Counted from the first letter of the stretch, positions 29,872 to 39,231 are shown. The stretch is DNA of 64,000 nt from Billgrantia aerodenitrificans (GCF_021404405.1 NZ_JABFTV010000004.1:124001-188000); one strand, 5' to 3'. The notes: a model not told the origin generated them from the letters alone. Numbers and translations: made by a program.

Positions 29872-32468
29872 GCCGAGCCTCTACCCAGGCCGAGGGCGCC
29901 AACCTGCTGCGCCTCTCCGCCCGCGGCCTGCTGCGCGATCTGCGCGCCAGCGACGTGCGTGCGCTGTTCGTCGCTCTGGCGCTGGCGGTGGCCGCCTCGA
30001 CCATGATCGGCTTCTTTCTCGACCGCCTCGACCGTGGTTTGACCCGTCAGGCCGGTCAGCTGCTGGGCGGCGATCTGGTACTCGAGCAGGGCCGCCCCTT
30101 CAGCCAGGAGCTGCGCCAGACCCTGGAAGAGGCCGGCATGACGCTGAGCGACCAGGTCGACATGGTGACCATGGTCAGCTTCGGCGACGCCTTCCAGCCG
30201 GCCAGTCTCAAGGCCGTGGACAGCATCTACCCCCACTACGGCGAGGTCTACGTCGACCGCGGCGAGGGTCTCGAGACGGTCGGCCACGGCCCCGCTCCGG
30301 GGGAAGCCTGGGTGGCGCCGCGCCTGGCGCTGCTGCTGGAGGCGGAGCTGGGCGACCGCATTCAAGTGGGCGAGGGCGAGCTGACGTTGACCGGACTGGT
30401 CGAGCGCGAGCCGGACCAGTCCGCCGGCTTCGGCAACTTCAACCCGCGGTTGATGGTCCATCTCGACGACCTCGAGGCCACCAACCTGGTGCAGCCGGGA
30501 GCGCGGGTGGAATTCGAGCTGCTTGCCGCCGGCCTGCCCCAGGCGCTGGATCAACTGGCGCCGCTGCTCGAGCGCCTGCGTCGTGACGGCGTCGAGGTGC
30601 GCGACGTGCGCCGCGACCGACCGGGCCTCGGCAACGCCCTGGAGCGTGCCGAGCGCTACCTGAGCCTGGCCGGTCTTGCCGCGGTGCTGCTGGCCGGGGT
30701 GGCGGTGGCCATGGCCACGCGCCGCTATGTGGAGCGGCATCTGGATACCGCGGCGCTGCTGCGCTGCTTCGGGGCCACTCAGCGCGATCTCACCTGGCTC
30801 TTCGCCCTGCAGCTGCTGTGGCTGGCGCTGGCGGCATCGCTGCTCGGGGCGCTGCTGGGCCTGGTCGGTCAGGCCGCGCTGCTGGCGCTGCTCACGGCCT
30901 TCCTGCCGCTGACTCTGCCGCCGCCGGGCTGGCTGCCGCTGTGGCTCGGTGTGCTGACGGCGCTGGCGGTGCTGGTCGGCTTTGCCGGCCCCACGCTGCT
31001 GCGCTTGAAACGGGTCAGCGCGCTCAAGGTGCTGCGCCGCGAGCTCGACCCGCTGCCGGCCGCAGCCTGGCTGGTGGTGCTGGTGGCCAGCCTGGTGTTC
31101 GGCGGTCTGCTGTGGCTCTACTCCGGCGACTTCGGCCTGGCGGCTTCGCTGCTGGTCGGCGGGCTGGTCATGCTGGTGGTGCTGTGGAGTCTGGGCGGTC
31201 TGTTGCTCGGCCTGGTACTGCGCGTTGCCGCACGTCTGCCCCAGGGGGGCGGCAAGGGAGCGGAGTTGAGCCAGGCCCTGCGCCTGGGCGGGCGCCAGCT
31301 GGCGCGGCGGCGTTCCGCCAGCCTGGGGCAACTGCTCGCCTTCTCGGTGACCTTCTTCGCCATGGCCATGATCGCCATGGTGCGGGGCGACCTGCTCACC
31401 ACCTGGCAGGACCAGTTGCCCGAGGATGCACCCAACTACTTCGCCATCAACATCCAGCCCGCCGAGCGCGAGGCATTCATCGAGGCCCTTGAGGCCAACG
31501 CCGACGACCGCACCGCGCTCTACCCGATGGTGCGTGGGCGGCTTACCGAGATCAACGGTGAGTCGGCCCGTGACGCCGTGCCGGTGGAGTCCCGCGGTGA
31601 CGGCTCGCTGCGTCGTGAACTCAATCTCACCTGGCAGGCCGAGCTGCCCGAGGGCAACCGGATGGTAGCCGGCCAGTGGTTCGATACGCTTGCGGAGGCC
31701 TCACCCAACGGCTGGCTGGGCGAGGTGGATGCCGAGCCGGCGCAGAGCGTGGTGCCGATCTCGCTGGAGGATGGGCTGGCCGAGCGCCTGGGCCTGTCGC
31801 TGGGCGATCGCCTGACCTTCACCATCGGCGGCGAGGAGATCGTCGGTGAGGTGGCGAGCCTGCGCAACCTGGACTGGGACAGCTTCCGGCCCAACTTCTT
31901 CGTCATCTTCCCACCCGGGGTGCTGGAGCGCTTCGGCCACAGCTTCATCACCGCATTCCATCTGGAGGCGGGGCAGGGCGAGACGCTGCGCCAACTGGTG
32001 CAGCGCTTCCCCGGAGTGTCGCTGCTCAACATCGACGCCATCCTGGCCCAGGTGCGTGACGTCGTTGCCCAGGTGACCCGGGCGGTGGAGCTGGTGCTGG
32101 CCTTCGTGCTGCTGGCCGGGGTGAGCGTGCTCTACGCCTCCTTGACGGCCAGTCGTCCGGCGCGGGCTCACGAAAGCGGCCTGCTGCGGGTGTTCGGCGC
32201 CGGCCAGAGCCTGATTTCCCGTGTGCAGGGAGCCGAGTTCGCCATTCTCGGCTTGGCCAGCGGGCTGATGGGCGCGCTGCTGGCCGAGCTGGCTACTGCC
32301 GGCATCTATATCGCCTGGTTCGATCTGGCACCGCGCCTTCACCTATGGCTTTGGATCGTGCTGCCCTTGGGTGGCGCGGCGCTGATCGGTGCCATCGGGC
32401 ATGTCCTGTCGCGGGGCCTGCGCAAGCAGGCCCCGGCGGCAAGCCTGGGGCCGCTGGGAGAGGCCTGA
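29868..32468 (+). CDS. ybbP: FtsX-like ABC permease, YbbP type
   Basis: Inner-membrane permease of 866 residues with one early helix (about residues 22-42), a large periplasmic domain, and two FtsX modules: the first with helices around residues 265-380 and a conserved cytoplasmic segment RRYVERHLDTAALLRCFGAT, the second near the C-terminus with SRPARAHESGLLRVFGAGQ. Two further helices lie near residues 400-450. This is the YbbP architecture, paired with YbbA. The YbbA-YbbP-TesA linkage suggests action on lipids or hydrophobic compounds in the envelope, which remains inference. Confidence 0.9.
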   Translation: MSRASTQAEGANLLRLSARGLLRDLRASDVRALFVALALAVAASTMIGFFLDRLDRGLTRQAGQLLGGDLVLEQGRPFSQELRQTLEEAGMTLSDQVDMVTMVSFGDAFQPASLKAVDSIYPHYGEVYVDRGEGLETVGHGPAPGEAWVAPRLALLLEAELGDRIQVGEGELTLTGLVEREPDQSAGFGNFNPRLMVHLDDLEATNLVQPGARVEFELLAAGLPQALDQLAPLLERLRRDGVEVRDVRRDRPGLGNALERAERYLSLAGLAAVLLAGVAVAMATRRYVERHLDTAALLRCFGATQRDLTWLFALQLLWLALAASLLGALLGLVGQAALLALLTAFLPLTLPPPGWLPLWLGVLTALAVLVGFAGPTLLRLKRVSALKVLRRELDPLPAAAWLVVLVASLVFGGLLWLYSGDFGLAASLLVGGLVMLVVLWSLGGLLLGLVLRVAARLPQGGGKGAELSQALRLGGRQLARRRSASLGQLLAFSVTFFAMAMIAMVRGDLLTTWQDQLPEDAPNYFAINIQPAEREAFIEALEANADDRTALYPMVRGRLTEINGESARDAVPVESRGDGSLRRELNLTWQAELPEGNRMVAGQWFDTLAEASPNGWLGEVDAEPAQSVVPISLEDGLAERLGLSLGDRLTFTIGGEEIVGEVASLRNLDWDSFRPNFFVIFPPGVLERFGHSFITAFHLEAGQGETLRQLVQRFPGVSLLNIDAILAQVRDVVAQVTRAVELVLAFVLLAGVSVLYASLTASRPARAHESGLLRVFGAGQSLISRVQGAEFAILGLASGLMGALLAELATAGIYIAWFDLAPRLHLWLWIVLPLGGAALIGAIGHVLSRGLRKQAPAASLGPLGEA

Positions 32469-32614
32469 TGCCTCCGCCGCGACGTTGAAACGCCCGCGGC
32501 GATGTTTGAGCGCTGCACTGCATGAATGCGGTTACACTATGTAAACGCGAATGTGGTGCGGCGTGCCTTGCCACCTTCCTATCCGACCGATGCAGTGCAC
32601 AGGAGGTGGCATCG

Positions 32615-34033
32615 ATGAAGCTTTACCGACCCCGATCGATCGGCCTGAAGCAGGCCCTTGTCTTCGTTGCGCTCTTCGGCGCCCATGGTGTCGCGATGGC
32701 GGACGCAGAGCGCTTCGAAGCCGACCTGCGCGCGCTGTTCAGCGAAGGCGGAACGCTTTCCATCGGCGATGTCTCGAGCGCCATGCTGCGTTCACGGCTC
32801 ACCGCCGAGGATATCGTGTTCGAGGCCGAGGAGGGCGAGCGGCTGCTGATCGACCGTTATATCGTCAGTGGGGACTACGACGCCCCCACCGATGTCACGC
32901 TCGAAGGCCTGCGTATCGAGGACAGCCTCACCGAACTGACCCTGATGAGTGTCGAGCGCATCGTGCTCGGTGAGCCGTCGCAGGCGGTGTTTCCGCTGCA
33001 TGATGATGCGCTGACGCCCGAGCAGGTGCGCCTGGGTAGCCTTGCCATCGACGGCATCGTGATCGAGCTTGCCTCGGAGCTTGCCGAGGAGATCTTCTTC
33101 GACACGCCGCTCAGCAGCGGCCATGGTCGCATGACCATCGACAAGCTGCGCGGCGAGTCGCTCTCCCATGAGGCGATCGGCATGCTGGAGATCTCCGGCA
33201 TGGCTGGCGTTTTCGATGAACTGGAAGAGCTCGGCTCCGGGTCGTTCACGCTGCGTTCGCTGCGCCTGGAGGGGCTGACCGGGATCGATAAAGAGGGCGA
33301 GGAGAAATTGGCCTCGCTGGTGCTGCGTGATCTGGCCGTGGAGTCTCCCGAGCTGGTCGCTCGTCTGGCCCTGTTCGATCTCGACGGCAACTTCGACGAC
33401 GGCAAGGGTGGAGTGCGTCTCGAGGGGTTGCACATGGATCTGGCGCGCATGATCGAGCTCGCTCCCGAGGATGAGCGCACCCAACTGCGCATGGTCAGCA
33501 ACGTACTGACCGGCGGCAGCGGCGAGCTGCGCCTCGATGCCGCCTTGCTTGGCAGCTGGCAGGAGAAGGATGAACACAGCGTGCTGATCAGCGACAGCCA
33601 GATCGACATACACGATGCCTTGAGCCTGCTGCTCGACATCAATCTGCCGCTGCTGCTACCGCACGAGGTGACACCCAGCGATGCCTTCAGCAACATGGAG
33701 TGGCTCGAAGACGCCACCCTGCTGGGCGGTAACATTCACCTGAGCCTGGCCAACCAGGGCCTGTTCTCGCGCCTGGCCACGCTGGGGGCGGCCATGGAGG
33801 GCGTGACCGAGGCGCTGTACGTCGAGCAGGTGCGCACCCAGGCCCAGGGCTTCGGCATGATGTTCGGCCCCGAGATCCAGGCCATCCTGGTGGGATTGGT
33901 CGACCTGCTGGAGGGCAGTGCGCAGCACCTCGACGTGCGTGTGACCCTGCCGGCACAAAGCACCGTGACCAGCTATATGAGCGACCCGTTGGGGGTGCCG
34001 GGGAAGCTCAGTGTTAAGGTCGAAACTCGCTGA
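32615..34033 (+). CDS. Secreted protein of unknown function
   Basis: I do not recognise this 472-residue protein. It has an N-terminal signal peptide (KQALVFVALFGAHGVAMA, cleavage near residue 28) and then only soluble sequence, acidic and rich in Leu/Glu/Asp, with alternating short beta-like stretches such as TLEGLRIEDSLTELTLMSVE, and FTLRSLRLEGLTGIDKEGEE, suggesting a long beta-repeat fold like the AsmA or DUF945 superfamilies. No cysteine is seen after the signal peptide, so it is unlikely to be a lipoprotein. AGGAGGTGG lies just upstream of ATG 32615. The stop TGA lies at the left end of repeat element copy A. It follows ybbP by 146 bp. Confidence 0.75.
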   Translation: MKLYRPRSIGLKQALVFVALFGAHGVAMADAERFEADLRALFSEGGTLSIGDVSSAMLRSRLTAEDIVFEAEEGERLLIDRYIVSGDYDAPTDVTLEGLRIEDSLTELTLMSVERIVLGEPSQAVFPLHDDALTPEQVRLGSLAIDGIVIELASELAEEIFFDTPLSSGHGRMTIDKLRGESLSHEAIGMLEISGMAGVFDELEELGSGSFTLRSLRLEGLTGIDKEGEEKLASLVLRDLAVESPELVARLALFDLDGNFDDGKGGVRLEGLHMDLARMIELAPEDERTQLRMVSNVLTGGSGELRLDAALLGSWQEKDEHSVLISDSQIDIHDALSLLLDINLPLLLPHEVTPSDAFSNMEWLEDATLLGGNIHLSLANQGLFSRLATLGAAMEGVTEALYVEQVRTQAQGFGMMFGPEIQAILVGLVDLLEGSAQHLDVRVTLPAQSTVTSYMSDPLGVPGKLSVKVETR

Positions 34034-34257
34034 GGAAACGCTAACAAATGCCTGCGCGAGCGAATCGCTGCGTTGCGCGGTGCCGAAGCGTCGGACCGTC
34101 GAAATCCTCACCTATACCCCATAGGCTCCGGTCGACTCGCAGCCTTCGGCTTCTCGCCCCTTCGGGGCCAGCCTTCGGCTGTTTGTCGCTTCGCTCGGTA
34201 CTGTGCTCCGTGCGCCTTACGCTTCATCTCGCTCGTCGATTTGACTAGCGTTCCCTT
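34031..34257. repeat. Dispersed repeat element, copy A (227 bp)
   Basis: Shares near-identical sequence with copy B at 50615-50879: left end GAGGAAACGCTAACAAATG, then GCCTGCGCGAGCGAAT, a central block with several CCTTCGG-type hairpins (about 34140-34190), and right end GATTTGACTAGCGTTCCCTT. The ends form imperfect terminal inverted repeats (GGAAACGCTAACAAAT against GGGAACGCTAGTCAAAT on the other strand). No coding capacity or transposase. Its left end supplies the TGA of the upstream gene. It fills most of the 345-bp gap before glyA; the rest (34258-34378) holds the glyA upstream region. Confidence 0.88.
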
Positions 34258-34378
34258 ACTAGAGCTAAAGGAAGCATGAGAATTTCTGCACCAGCTCATG
34301 ACGGCCTTTCAAGTGAAAGCCGCCATGGGCTGGGGTATCATGGCGCATCCCGATTTCCCCATGCGAGGTTTGCCGCCG

Positions 34379-35644
34379 ATGTTCAGCCGTGACATGACGA
34401 TTGCCGGTTTCGATGATGCCCTGTTCGATGCGATGCAGAAGGAGGTCGCACGCCAGGAAGCACACATCGAGCTGATCGCCTCCGAGAACTACGCCAGCCC
34501 GCGCGTTCTGGAAGCCCAGGGCAGCCAGCTGACCAACAAGTACGCGGAAGGCTACCCCGGCAAGCGCTACTACGGCGGCTGCGAGTACGTCGACATCGTC
34601 GAGCAACTGGCCATCGACTACGCCAAGCAGCTGTTCGCTGCCAGCTACGCCAACGTTCAGCCCCACTCCGGCTCCCAAGCCAACAGCGCCGTGTTCCAGG
34701 CGCTGGTCAAGCCGGGCGACACCGTACTGGGCATGAGCCTCGATGCCGGCGGTCACCTGACCCACGGCGCCAAGCCGAATTTCTCCGGCAAGCACTACAA
34801 CGCCGTGCAGTACGGCATCGACGGCAGCGGCCGCATCGATTACGAGGAAGTGGCGCGTCTGGCCCGTGAGCACCAGCCCAAGATGATCATCGCCGGCTTC
34901 TCCGCCTACTCCCAGATCATCGACTGGGCCAAGTTCCGCGAGATTGCCGATGAAGTGGGCGCCTTCCTTCTGGTCGACATGGCCCACATCGCCGGCCTGG
35001 TGGCGGCCGGGGTCTATCCGAGCCCGCTGCCCCACGCCCATGTGGTCACTACCACCACCCACAAGACCCTGCGCGGCCCGCGCGGTGGCCTGATCCTTTC
35101 CGCCGAAGGCAACGAAGAGATCGAGAAGAAGCTGCAGTCGGCCGTGTTCCCCGGCGGTCAGGGTGGCCCGCTGGAGCACGTCATCGCCGCCAAGGCGGTG
35201 TGTTTCAAGGAGGCCATGGAGCCCGGCTTCAAGAGCTATCAGCAGCAGGTGGTCAAGAACGCCCAGACCATGGCCGGTGTGTTTATCGAGCGCGGCTACG
35301 ACATCGTTTCCGGTGGCACCGAGGATCACCTGTTCCTGCTCTCGCTTATCAAGCAGGGCCTGACCGGCAAGGATGCTGACGCTGCCCTGGGCCGCGCCCA
35401 CATCACCGTCAACAAGAATGCGGTGCCTGGCGATCCGCAGAGCCCGTTCGTGACCTCCGGTCTGCGCATCGGCACCCCGGCCGTGACCACCCGCGGCTTC
35501 GGTGAAGGTGAATGCCGCGAGCTGGCCGGCTGGATCTGCGACATCCTCGACGTCATGGCCAAGGGTGAGGATACTGCCGCCATCGAAGGCGAGGTGAAGG
35601 GCAAGGTGGAGGCCGTCTGCGCGCGCTTCCCGGTCTATCGCTGA
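34379..35644 (+). CDS. glyA: Serine hydroxymethyltransferase
   Basis: PLP enzyme converting serine and tetrahydrofolate to glycine and methylene-tetrahydrofolate, the main one-carbon source. The PLP-lysine motif is [18 protein letters not shown] (Lys near residue 231); [15 protein letters not shown] and HSGSQAN are further signatures. ATG 34379 is chosen (421 residues, [13 protein letters not shown] start); an ATG 15 bp later is possible, and in-frame codons upstream to 34298 give non-family sequence. Single-gene unit with a strong terminator. Confidence 0.96.
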   Translation: MFSRDMTIAGFDDALFDAMQKEVARQEAHIELIASENYASPRVLEAQGSQLTNKYAEGYPGKRYYGGCEYVDIVEQLAIDYAKQLFAASYANVQPHSGSQANSAVFQALVKPGDTVLGMSLDAGGHLTHGAKPNFSGKHYNAVQYGIDGSGRIDYEEVARLAREHQPKMIIAGFSAYSQIIDWAKFREIADEVGAFLLVDMAHIAGLVAAGVYPSPLPHAHVVTTTTHKTLRGPRGGLILSAEGNEEIEKKLQSAVFPGGQGGPLEHVIAAKAVCFKEAMEPGFKSYQQQVVKNAQTMAGVFIERGYDIVSGGTEDHLFLLSLIKQGLTGKDADAALGRAHITVNKNAVPGDPQSPFVTSGLRIGTPAVTTRGFGEGECRELAGWICDILDVMAKGEDTAAIEGEVKGKVEAVCARFPVYR

Positions 35645-35670
35645 TACGCTGAACGACCTTTTCGGATAGT

Positions 35671-35712
35671 AGAGCCCCGCGCCGTCCAAGACGGCGCGGG
35701 GCTCTGCGTTTG
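35671..35712 (+). terminator. Rho-independent terminator after glyA
   Basis: AGAGCCCCGCGCCGT-CCAAG-ACGGCGCGGGGCTCT is a perfect 15-bp stem with a 5-nt loop, followed by GCGTTTGT, 26 bp after the glyA stop. Confidence 0.9.
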
Positions 35713-35823
35713 TGCTGCGCTGGCTGCGCTAATCTTGACCCGTGCCGGTGTTTCGGCTCAGCCGGCGGGCTCGCCTTCCGTTATGCTTGAAGCAAGCAAT
35801 GAACTTTGGTGGACCATACGCTT

Positions 35824-37233
35824 ATGTCGACGTTGACGTTTCAAGGGGCTGTCGGTGAAGTCACCGGTTCCCGGTATCTCATCGAGATGGAAGGGACCGA
35901 CCGTTCCTATCGTGTGTTGCTGGAGTGTGGGCTGCACCAGGGCGGCAAGAGTGCCGACGAGGCCAATGCCAAGCCATTCGGCAGCCTGGCGAGGCAGCTC
36001 GATGCCGTGGTCCTGTCCCACGGCCATCTGGATCATGCTGGGCTGCTGCCCAAACTGGTGCGGGAAGGCTACAGCGGCCCTATTCACTGCACACGCGGTA
36101 CGCGGGACCTGCTCGAGATCATGCTCGAGGATGCCGCCTTCATCATGGCCAAGGACGTCGAGTGGGAAAACAAGTGGCGTAAGCGCAACGACAAGCCGCT
36201 GCTCGAGCCGCTGTACGAGTTGGCGGACGTGGAGCGCACACTGCAGCAGTGCAAGTCTCATGGGTATGGCCAGCCCATCCCGTTGCCGGGTGGAGCGACG
36301 CTGATATTTCGCGATGCCGGTCATATCCTCGGTTCGGCGATCGTCGAGCTGGCGGTGCCATCCGGCGGGCAGACCAAGCGGATCGTCTTTTCCGGCGACC
36401 TGGGAAACCCGAGCTCGGTACTCATGAAGGAGCCGGAAAAGCTCTTCGAAGCCGATGTGGTGCTGATGGAGAGCACCTACGGCGATCGCGACCACCGCCC
36501 CCTGGAAGAGACGCTCGAAGAGTTTGCCCAAGTGCTGGAGGAGGCCCACGCCAGCGGAGGTAACGTACTCATTCCCGCTTTCGCCGTGGGCCGAACCCAG
36601 GAGATCCTCTATCACCTCAGTGTGCTCTACCACGCGGGCCGATTGCGTCAGCAGATGGTGTTCCTCGATAGCCCCATGGCGATCAAGGTCACCGAACTCT
36701 ACCACCGTGCCCGCAAGAGTCTTGATGCCGAAGACCTCAAGGTGCTCAACATCGCAGCCAGCGGCGATACTGGCCGTTACCTGCCGATCCTACGCATGAC
36801 GCGCACGGTGGAGGAGTCCATGGCGATCAACCGCATTCACGGCGGGGCGATCATCATTGCCGGGGCGGGCATGTGCACCGGTGGACGTATCGTTCATCAT
36901 TTCCGCTACAACCTCGAAAAACCCAACACCCGCCTGGTGATCGTCGGCTTCCAGGCGGCCGGCACGCTGGGGCGCCAGCTCGTAGACGGAGCCGAGAAGG
37001 TGCGTGTTCTCGGGCAGGAGCTTGCGGTGAAGGCGAAGGTGCACACCATTGGCGGCTTCTCCGCCCATGCTGGGCAGAGCCAACTGATCGGCTGGGCCGG
37101 TGCCTTCCGCGACAAGCCACGTTTCTACCTGGTGCATGGCGAGCCTGAAACCCAGCAGGTGCTCAAGCACGCCTTGGAGGAGAGCGGTATCGAAGCGCAA
37201 GTGCCGGGCTACGGCGACCGTATTCAGCTCTAG
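35824..37233 (+). CDS. MBL-fold beta-CASP hydrolase (YSH1/CPSF-like)
   Basis: Predicted zinc-dependent nuclease of the metallo-beta-lactamase/beta-CASP family that acts on RNA. The HxHxDH motif is SHGHLDHAG (near residues 65-70), with FSGDLG, ESTYGDRDH and FAVGRTQEILYHL, plus the beta-CASP segments GAGMCTGGRIVHHF and HTIGGFSAHAGQSQL. 469 residues matches bacterial exoribonuclease-like members. I used ATG 35824; TTG 35806 and GTG 35809 in the same frame are possible, and no strong ribosome-binding site decides. Stands alone between glyA and a terminator. RNA substrate is inferred from the family. Confidence 0.88.
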   Translation: MSTLTFQGAVGEVTGSRYLIEMEGTDRSYRVLLECGLHQGGKSADEANAKPFGSLARQLDAVVLSHGHLDHAGLLPKLVREGYSGPIHCTRGTRDLLEIMLEDAAFIMAKDVEWENKWRKRNDKPLLEPLYELADVERTLQQCKSHGYGQPIPLPGGATLIFRDAGHILGSAIVELAVPSGGQTKRIVFSGDLGNPSSVLMKEPEKLFEADVVLMESTYGDRDHRPLEETLEEFAQVLEEAHASGGNVLIPAFAVGRTQEILYHLSVLYHAGRLRQQMVFLDSPMAIKVTELYHRARKSLDAEDLKVLNIAASGDTGRYLPILRMTRTVEESMAINRIHGGAIIIAGAGMCTGGRIVHHFRYNLEKPNTRLVIVGFQAAGTLGRQLVDGAEKVRVLGQELAVKAKVHTIGGFSAHAGQSQLIGWAGAFRDKPRFYLVHGEPETQQVLKHALEESGIEAQVPGYGDRIQL

Positions 37234-37271
37234 GAAAGCGCTTTCCCAGTTCACTGCATATTTCCATTACC

Positions 37272-37297
37272 AGGCCGCTGCGTGCGGCCTTTTTTCG
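37272..37297 (+). terminator. Rho-independent terminator after the beta-CASP gene
   Basis: AGGCCGC-TGCGT-GCGGCCT is a 7-bp GC stem followed by TTTTTT. The rest of the 238-bp gap before the next gene turns AT-rich from about 37350 to 37470, likely the promoter of the sulfur genes. Confidence 0.9.
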
Positions 37298-37471
37298 TTC
37301 TGCTGAAGGCGCTGTCAGTACGGCATGGCAAGGCCGGGAGTCAGTAAAAAATTGATATGGGTCAATTATCCCTCTCTTTCCTCTTAAGAGATGAAGCTAT
37401 TTAGGCTACGCTTTGATTGAATCTTGGTTATTAAAATATTCCATTTTGTTATTAAAAATTTGAGGCGAGCG

Positions 37472-37954
37472 ATGATCAGAACGAGCTTCTTCCTGGCCGC
37501 AGGAGCCTTGATCGGGTTGTCTGGTGCAGTGTCGGCCGACGGTTCCAGCGGGGCTGACGCTGAGCATGGTGCTGCCGCCGATCGAGCCTTGGTGATCCTT
37601 ACCAGCGAGTCCCTGCAAACCCAAGGCATGGCAATGATTCTTGCCAATGCCATGCAGCAGCAAGGCACCGAGTTGTCGCTTCTGCTCTGCGATGCTGCCG
37701 GCGACCTTGCGGCCAGGAGCTACGCCAGCTCCGCGCCGATCAATACCCCACCAGAGAACCCGGCGGGACAGGTGACCCCGGAGGGGATTCTGCAAATGCT
37801 GGTCAATCAGGGGGCCCAGGTCGATGTATGCGCCATCTACCTGCCCAACAGCGACTATGCCCAAAGCGACCTGCGCGAAGGCATCGGCGTGGCGGCTCCA
37901 GGCCGCATTGCCGAAATGATGCGTGACTTGAGTATTCCGGTATTCAGCTTCTGA
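37472..37954 (+). CDS. Exported DsrE-like protein
   Basis: A 160-residue protein with a signal peptide (FFLAAGALIGLSGAVSA, cleavage near residue 22) and a DsrE/DsrF-like fold: RALVILTSESLQTQGMAMIL opens the first strand-helix, and LSLLLCDAAGDLA carries a Cys at the position typical of sulfur-carrying DsrE proteins; a second Cys is in VDVCAIYLP. A periplasmic sulfur-relay or sulfane-sulfur-binding role is inferred from fold and neighbours. GAGG precedes ATG 37472. The AT-rich leader suggests its own promoter. DUF2892 and persulfide dioxygenase genes follow. Confidence 0.75.
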   Translation: MIRTSFFLAAGALIGLSGAVSADGSSGADAEHGAAADRALVILTSESLQTQGMAMILANAMQQQGTELSLLLCDAAGDLAARSYASSAPINTPPENPAGQVTPEGILQMLVNQGAQVDVCAIYLPNSDYAQSDLREGIGVAAPGRIAEMMRDLSIPVFSF

Positions 37955-37976
37955 ACCATGACAGTGAGGTGAAGAC

Positions 37977-38168
37977 ATGAAGAGCAACGTTGGCGGTATC
38001 GACAAGGTGGCGCGCATCGTCGTCGGTGCGGTGCTGATCGGTCTGGCCTTGACCGGGAGCATCGGCGCCTGGGGTTGGATTGGCGTGGTGCCGTTGGCAA
38101 CCGGGTTGTTCAATTTCTGCCCGGCCTACCAACTGCTTGGCATCAATACCTGCAAGCTGAAGAAGTGA
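37977..38168 (+). CDS. DUF2892 (YgaP-like) membrane protein
   Basis: A 63-residue protein with the DUF2892 pattern: MKSNVGGIDKVARIVVG, two hydrophobic helices (VGAVLIGLALTGSIGAWGWI and VVPLATGLFNFCPAYQLLG) and a final NTCKLKK. Such domains are fused to or sit beside rhodaneses and persulfide dioxygenases. Two Cys residues (FNFCPAY, NTCK) are conserved in the family. It starts 23 bp after the DsrE-like gene and is likely cotranscribed with it. Confidence 0.85.
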   Translation: MKSNVGGIDKVARIVVGAVLIGLALTGSIGAWGWIGVVPLATGLFNFCPAYQLLGINTCKLKK

Positions 38169-38254
38169 CGCCATCGACACGCTCATGGCGAGGTCCATCG
38201 CGTCAGCGTTTGGCCTCGCTTGGGTGTCTGCATCGCTGATCGTCATGGATTTTG

Positions 38255-38340
38255 TGTCGCAGGCTTTATATAACAAAAAAGCCTAATAATATAACTAGAT
38301 TTGATGTATGCTGTCATCATACCCGGCAATGACGTACAGC
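38255..38340 (+). promoter_or_regulatory. AT-rich promoter/operator region of the sulfur transporter operon
   Basis: Within the 186-bp gap before the persulfide dioxygenase gene, about 38258-38312 is strikingly AT-rich in a GC-rich genome. It contains AGGCTT...AAGCCT and TTATAT...ATATAA inverted repeats around TTTATATAACAAAAAAGCC. This is a plausible promoter with an operator for a sulfide-sensing repressor of the BigR/SqrR type, but no consensus match could be tested. No regulator gene is adjacent. Confidence 0.4.
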
Positions 38341-38354
38341 GGAGGAATGGCCCC

Positions 38355-39221
38355 ATGTCCAAGCCGATCGTGACCCACTTCTTCGACGAGCCCACCAACA
38401 CTTTCAGCTATGTGGTGAGGGAGCCAGGCAGCAGCGCCTGTGCCATCATCGATTCGGTGCTCGACTTCGATTACGCCGCGGGACGCACCGACACCCGCTC
38501 GGCGGATGCCATCATTGCATTCATCTGCCGGGAAGGGCTGAACGTGGAATGGATCCTCGAGACCCACGTCCACGCCGATCACCTCTCTGCCGCTCCCTAC
38601 CTGCACGAGAAACTGGGCGGCAGGACCGGTATCGGTGCCAGGATCACCGTGGTGCAGGAGGTCTTCGGCAAGGTCTTCAACGCCGGCACCGAGTTCGCCC
38701 GCGACGGCAGTCAGTTCGACTGCCTCTTCGAGGAAGGTGATACCTTCGCCATCGGCAATATGGAAGGACGGGTGCTGCATACGCCGGGCCATACGCCGGC
38801 TTGCCTCACCTATGTGATCGGCGATGCCGCCTTCGTCGGCGACACCCTGTTCATGCCCGACTATGGCACCGCCCGCTGTGACTTTCCCGGTGGCGATGCC
38901 CGCACCCTTTATCGCTCGATCCAGAAGGTGCTGGCGCTGCCGGACGAAACGCGCCTCTTTCTCTGCCATGACTACAAGACGCCGGATCGCGAGCAGTATC
39001 AGCACGAGACCACGGTGGCCGAGCAGCGTGCGCATAACGTTCACGTGCGTGAGGGGATCAGCGAGGAAGCGTTCGTCCACATGCGCACCGAGCGTGACGC
39101 CACCCTCGACATGCCGCGCCTGATCCTACCCTCGGTTCAGGTCAACATGCGTGCCGGTCACATGCCGCCCCCGGAGGACAACGGCCAGGTCTATCTCAAG
39201 GTGCCGATCGACAAGTTCTGA
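38355..39221 (+). CDS. MBL-fold persulfide dioxygenase-like hydrolase (Blh/ETHE1 group)
   Basis: Predicted iron- or zinc-dependent enzyme oxidising glutathione persulfide to sulfite in sulfide detoxification. It has the metal motif THVHADHLSAAPYL (HxHxDH), HTPGHTPACLTYV, FVGDTLFMPDYGTARCDFPG with the bridging Asp, and FLCHDYKTPDR with the last His. 288 residues matches the Blh type rather than short ETHE1. GGAGG lies upstream of ATG 38355. First gene of a run with SulP and the YeeE/YedE halves, an order typical of sulfide-responsive loci. Confidence 0.85.
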   Translation: MSKPIVTHFFDEPTNTFSYVVREPGSSACAIIDSVLDFDYAAGRTDTRSADAIIAFICREGLNVEWILETHVHADHLSAAPYLHEKLGGRTGIGARITVVQEVFGKVFNAGTEFARDGSQFDCLFEEGDTFAIGNMEGRVLHTPGHTPACLTYVIGDAAFVGDTLFMPDYGTARCDFPGGDARTLYRSIQKVLALPDETRLFLCHDYKTPDREQYQHETTVAEQRAHNVHVREGISEEAFVHMRTERDATLDMPRLILPSVQVNMRAGHMPPPEDNGQVYLKVPIDKF

Positions 39222-39231
39222 GGCGCGTCGC

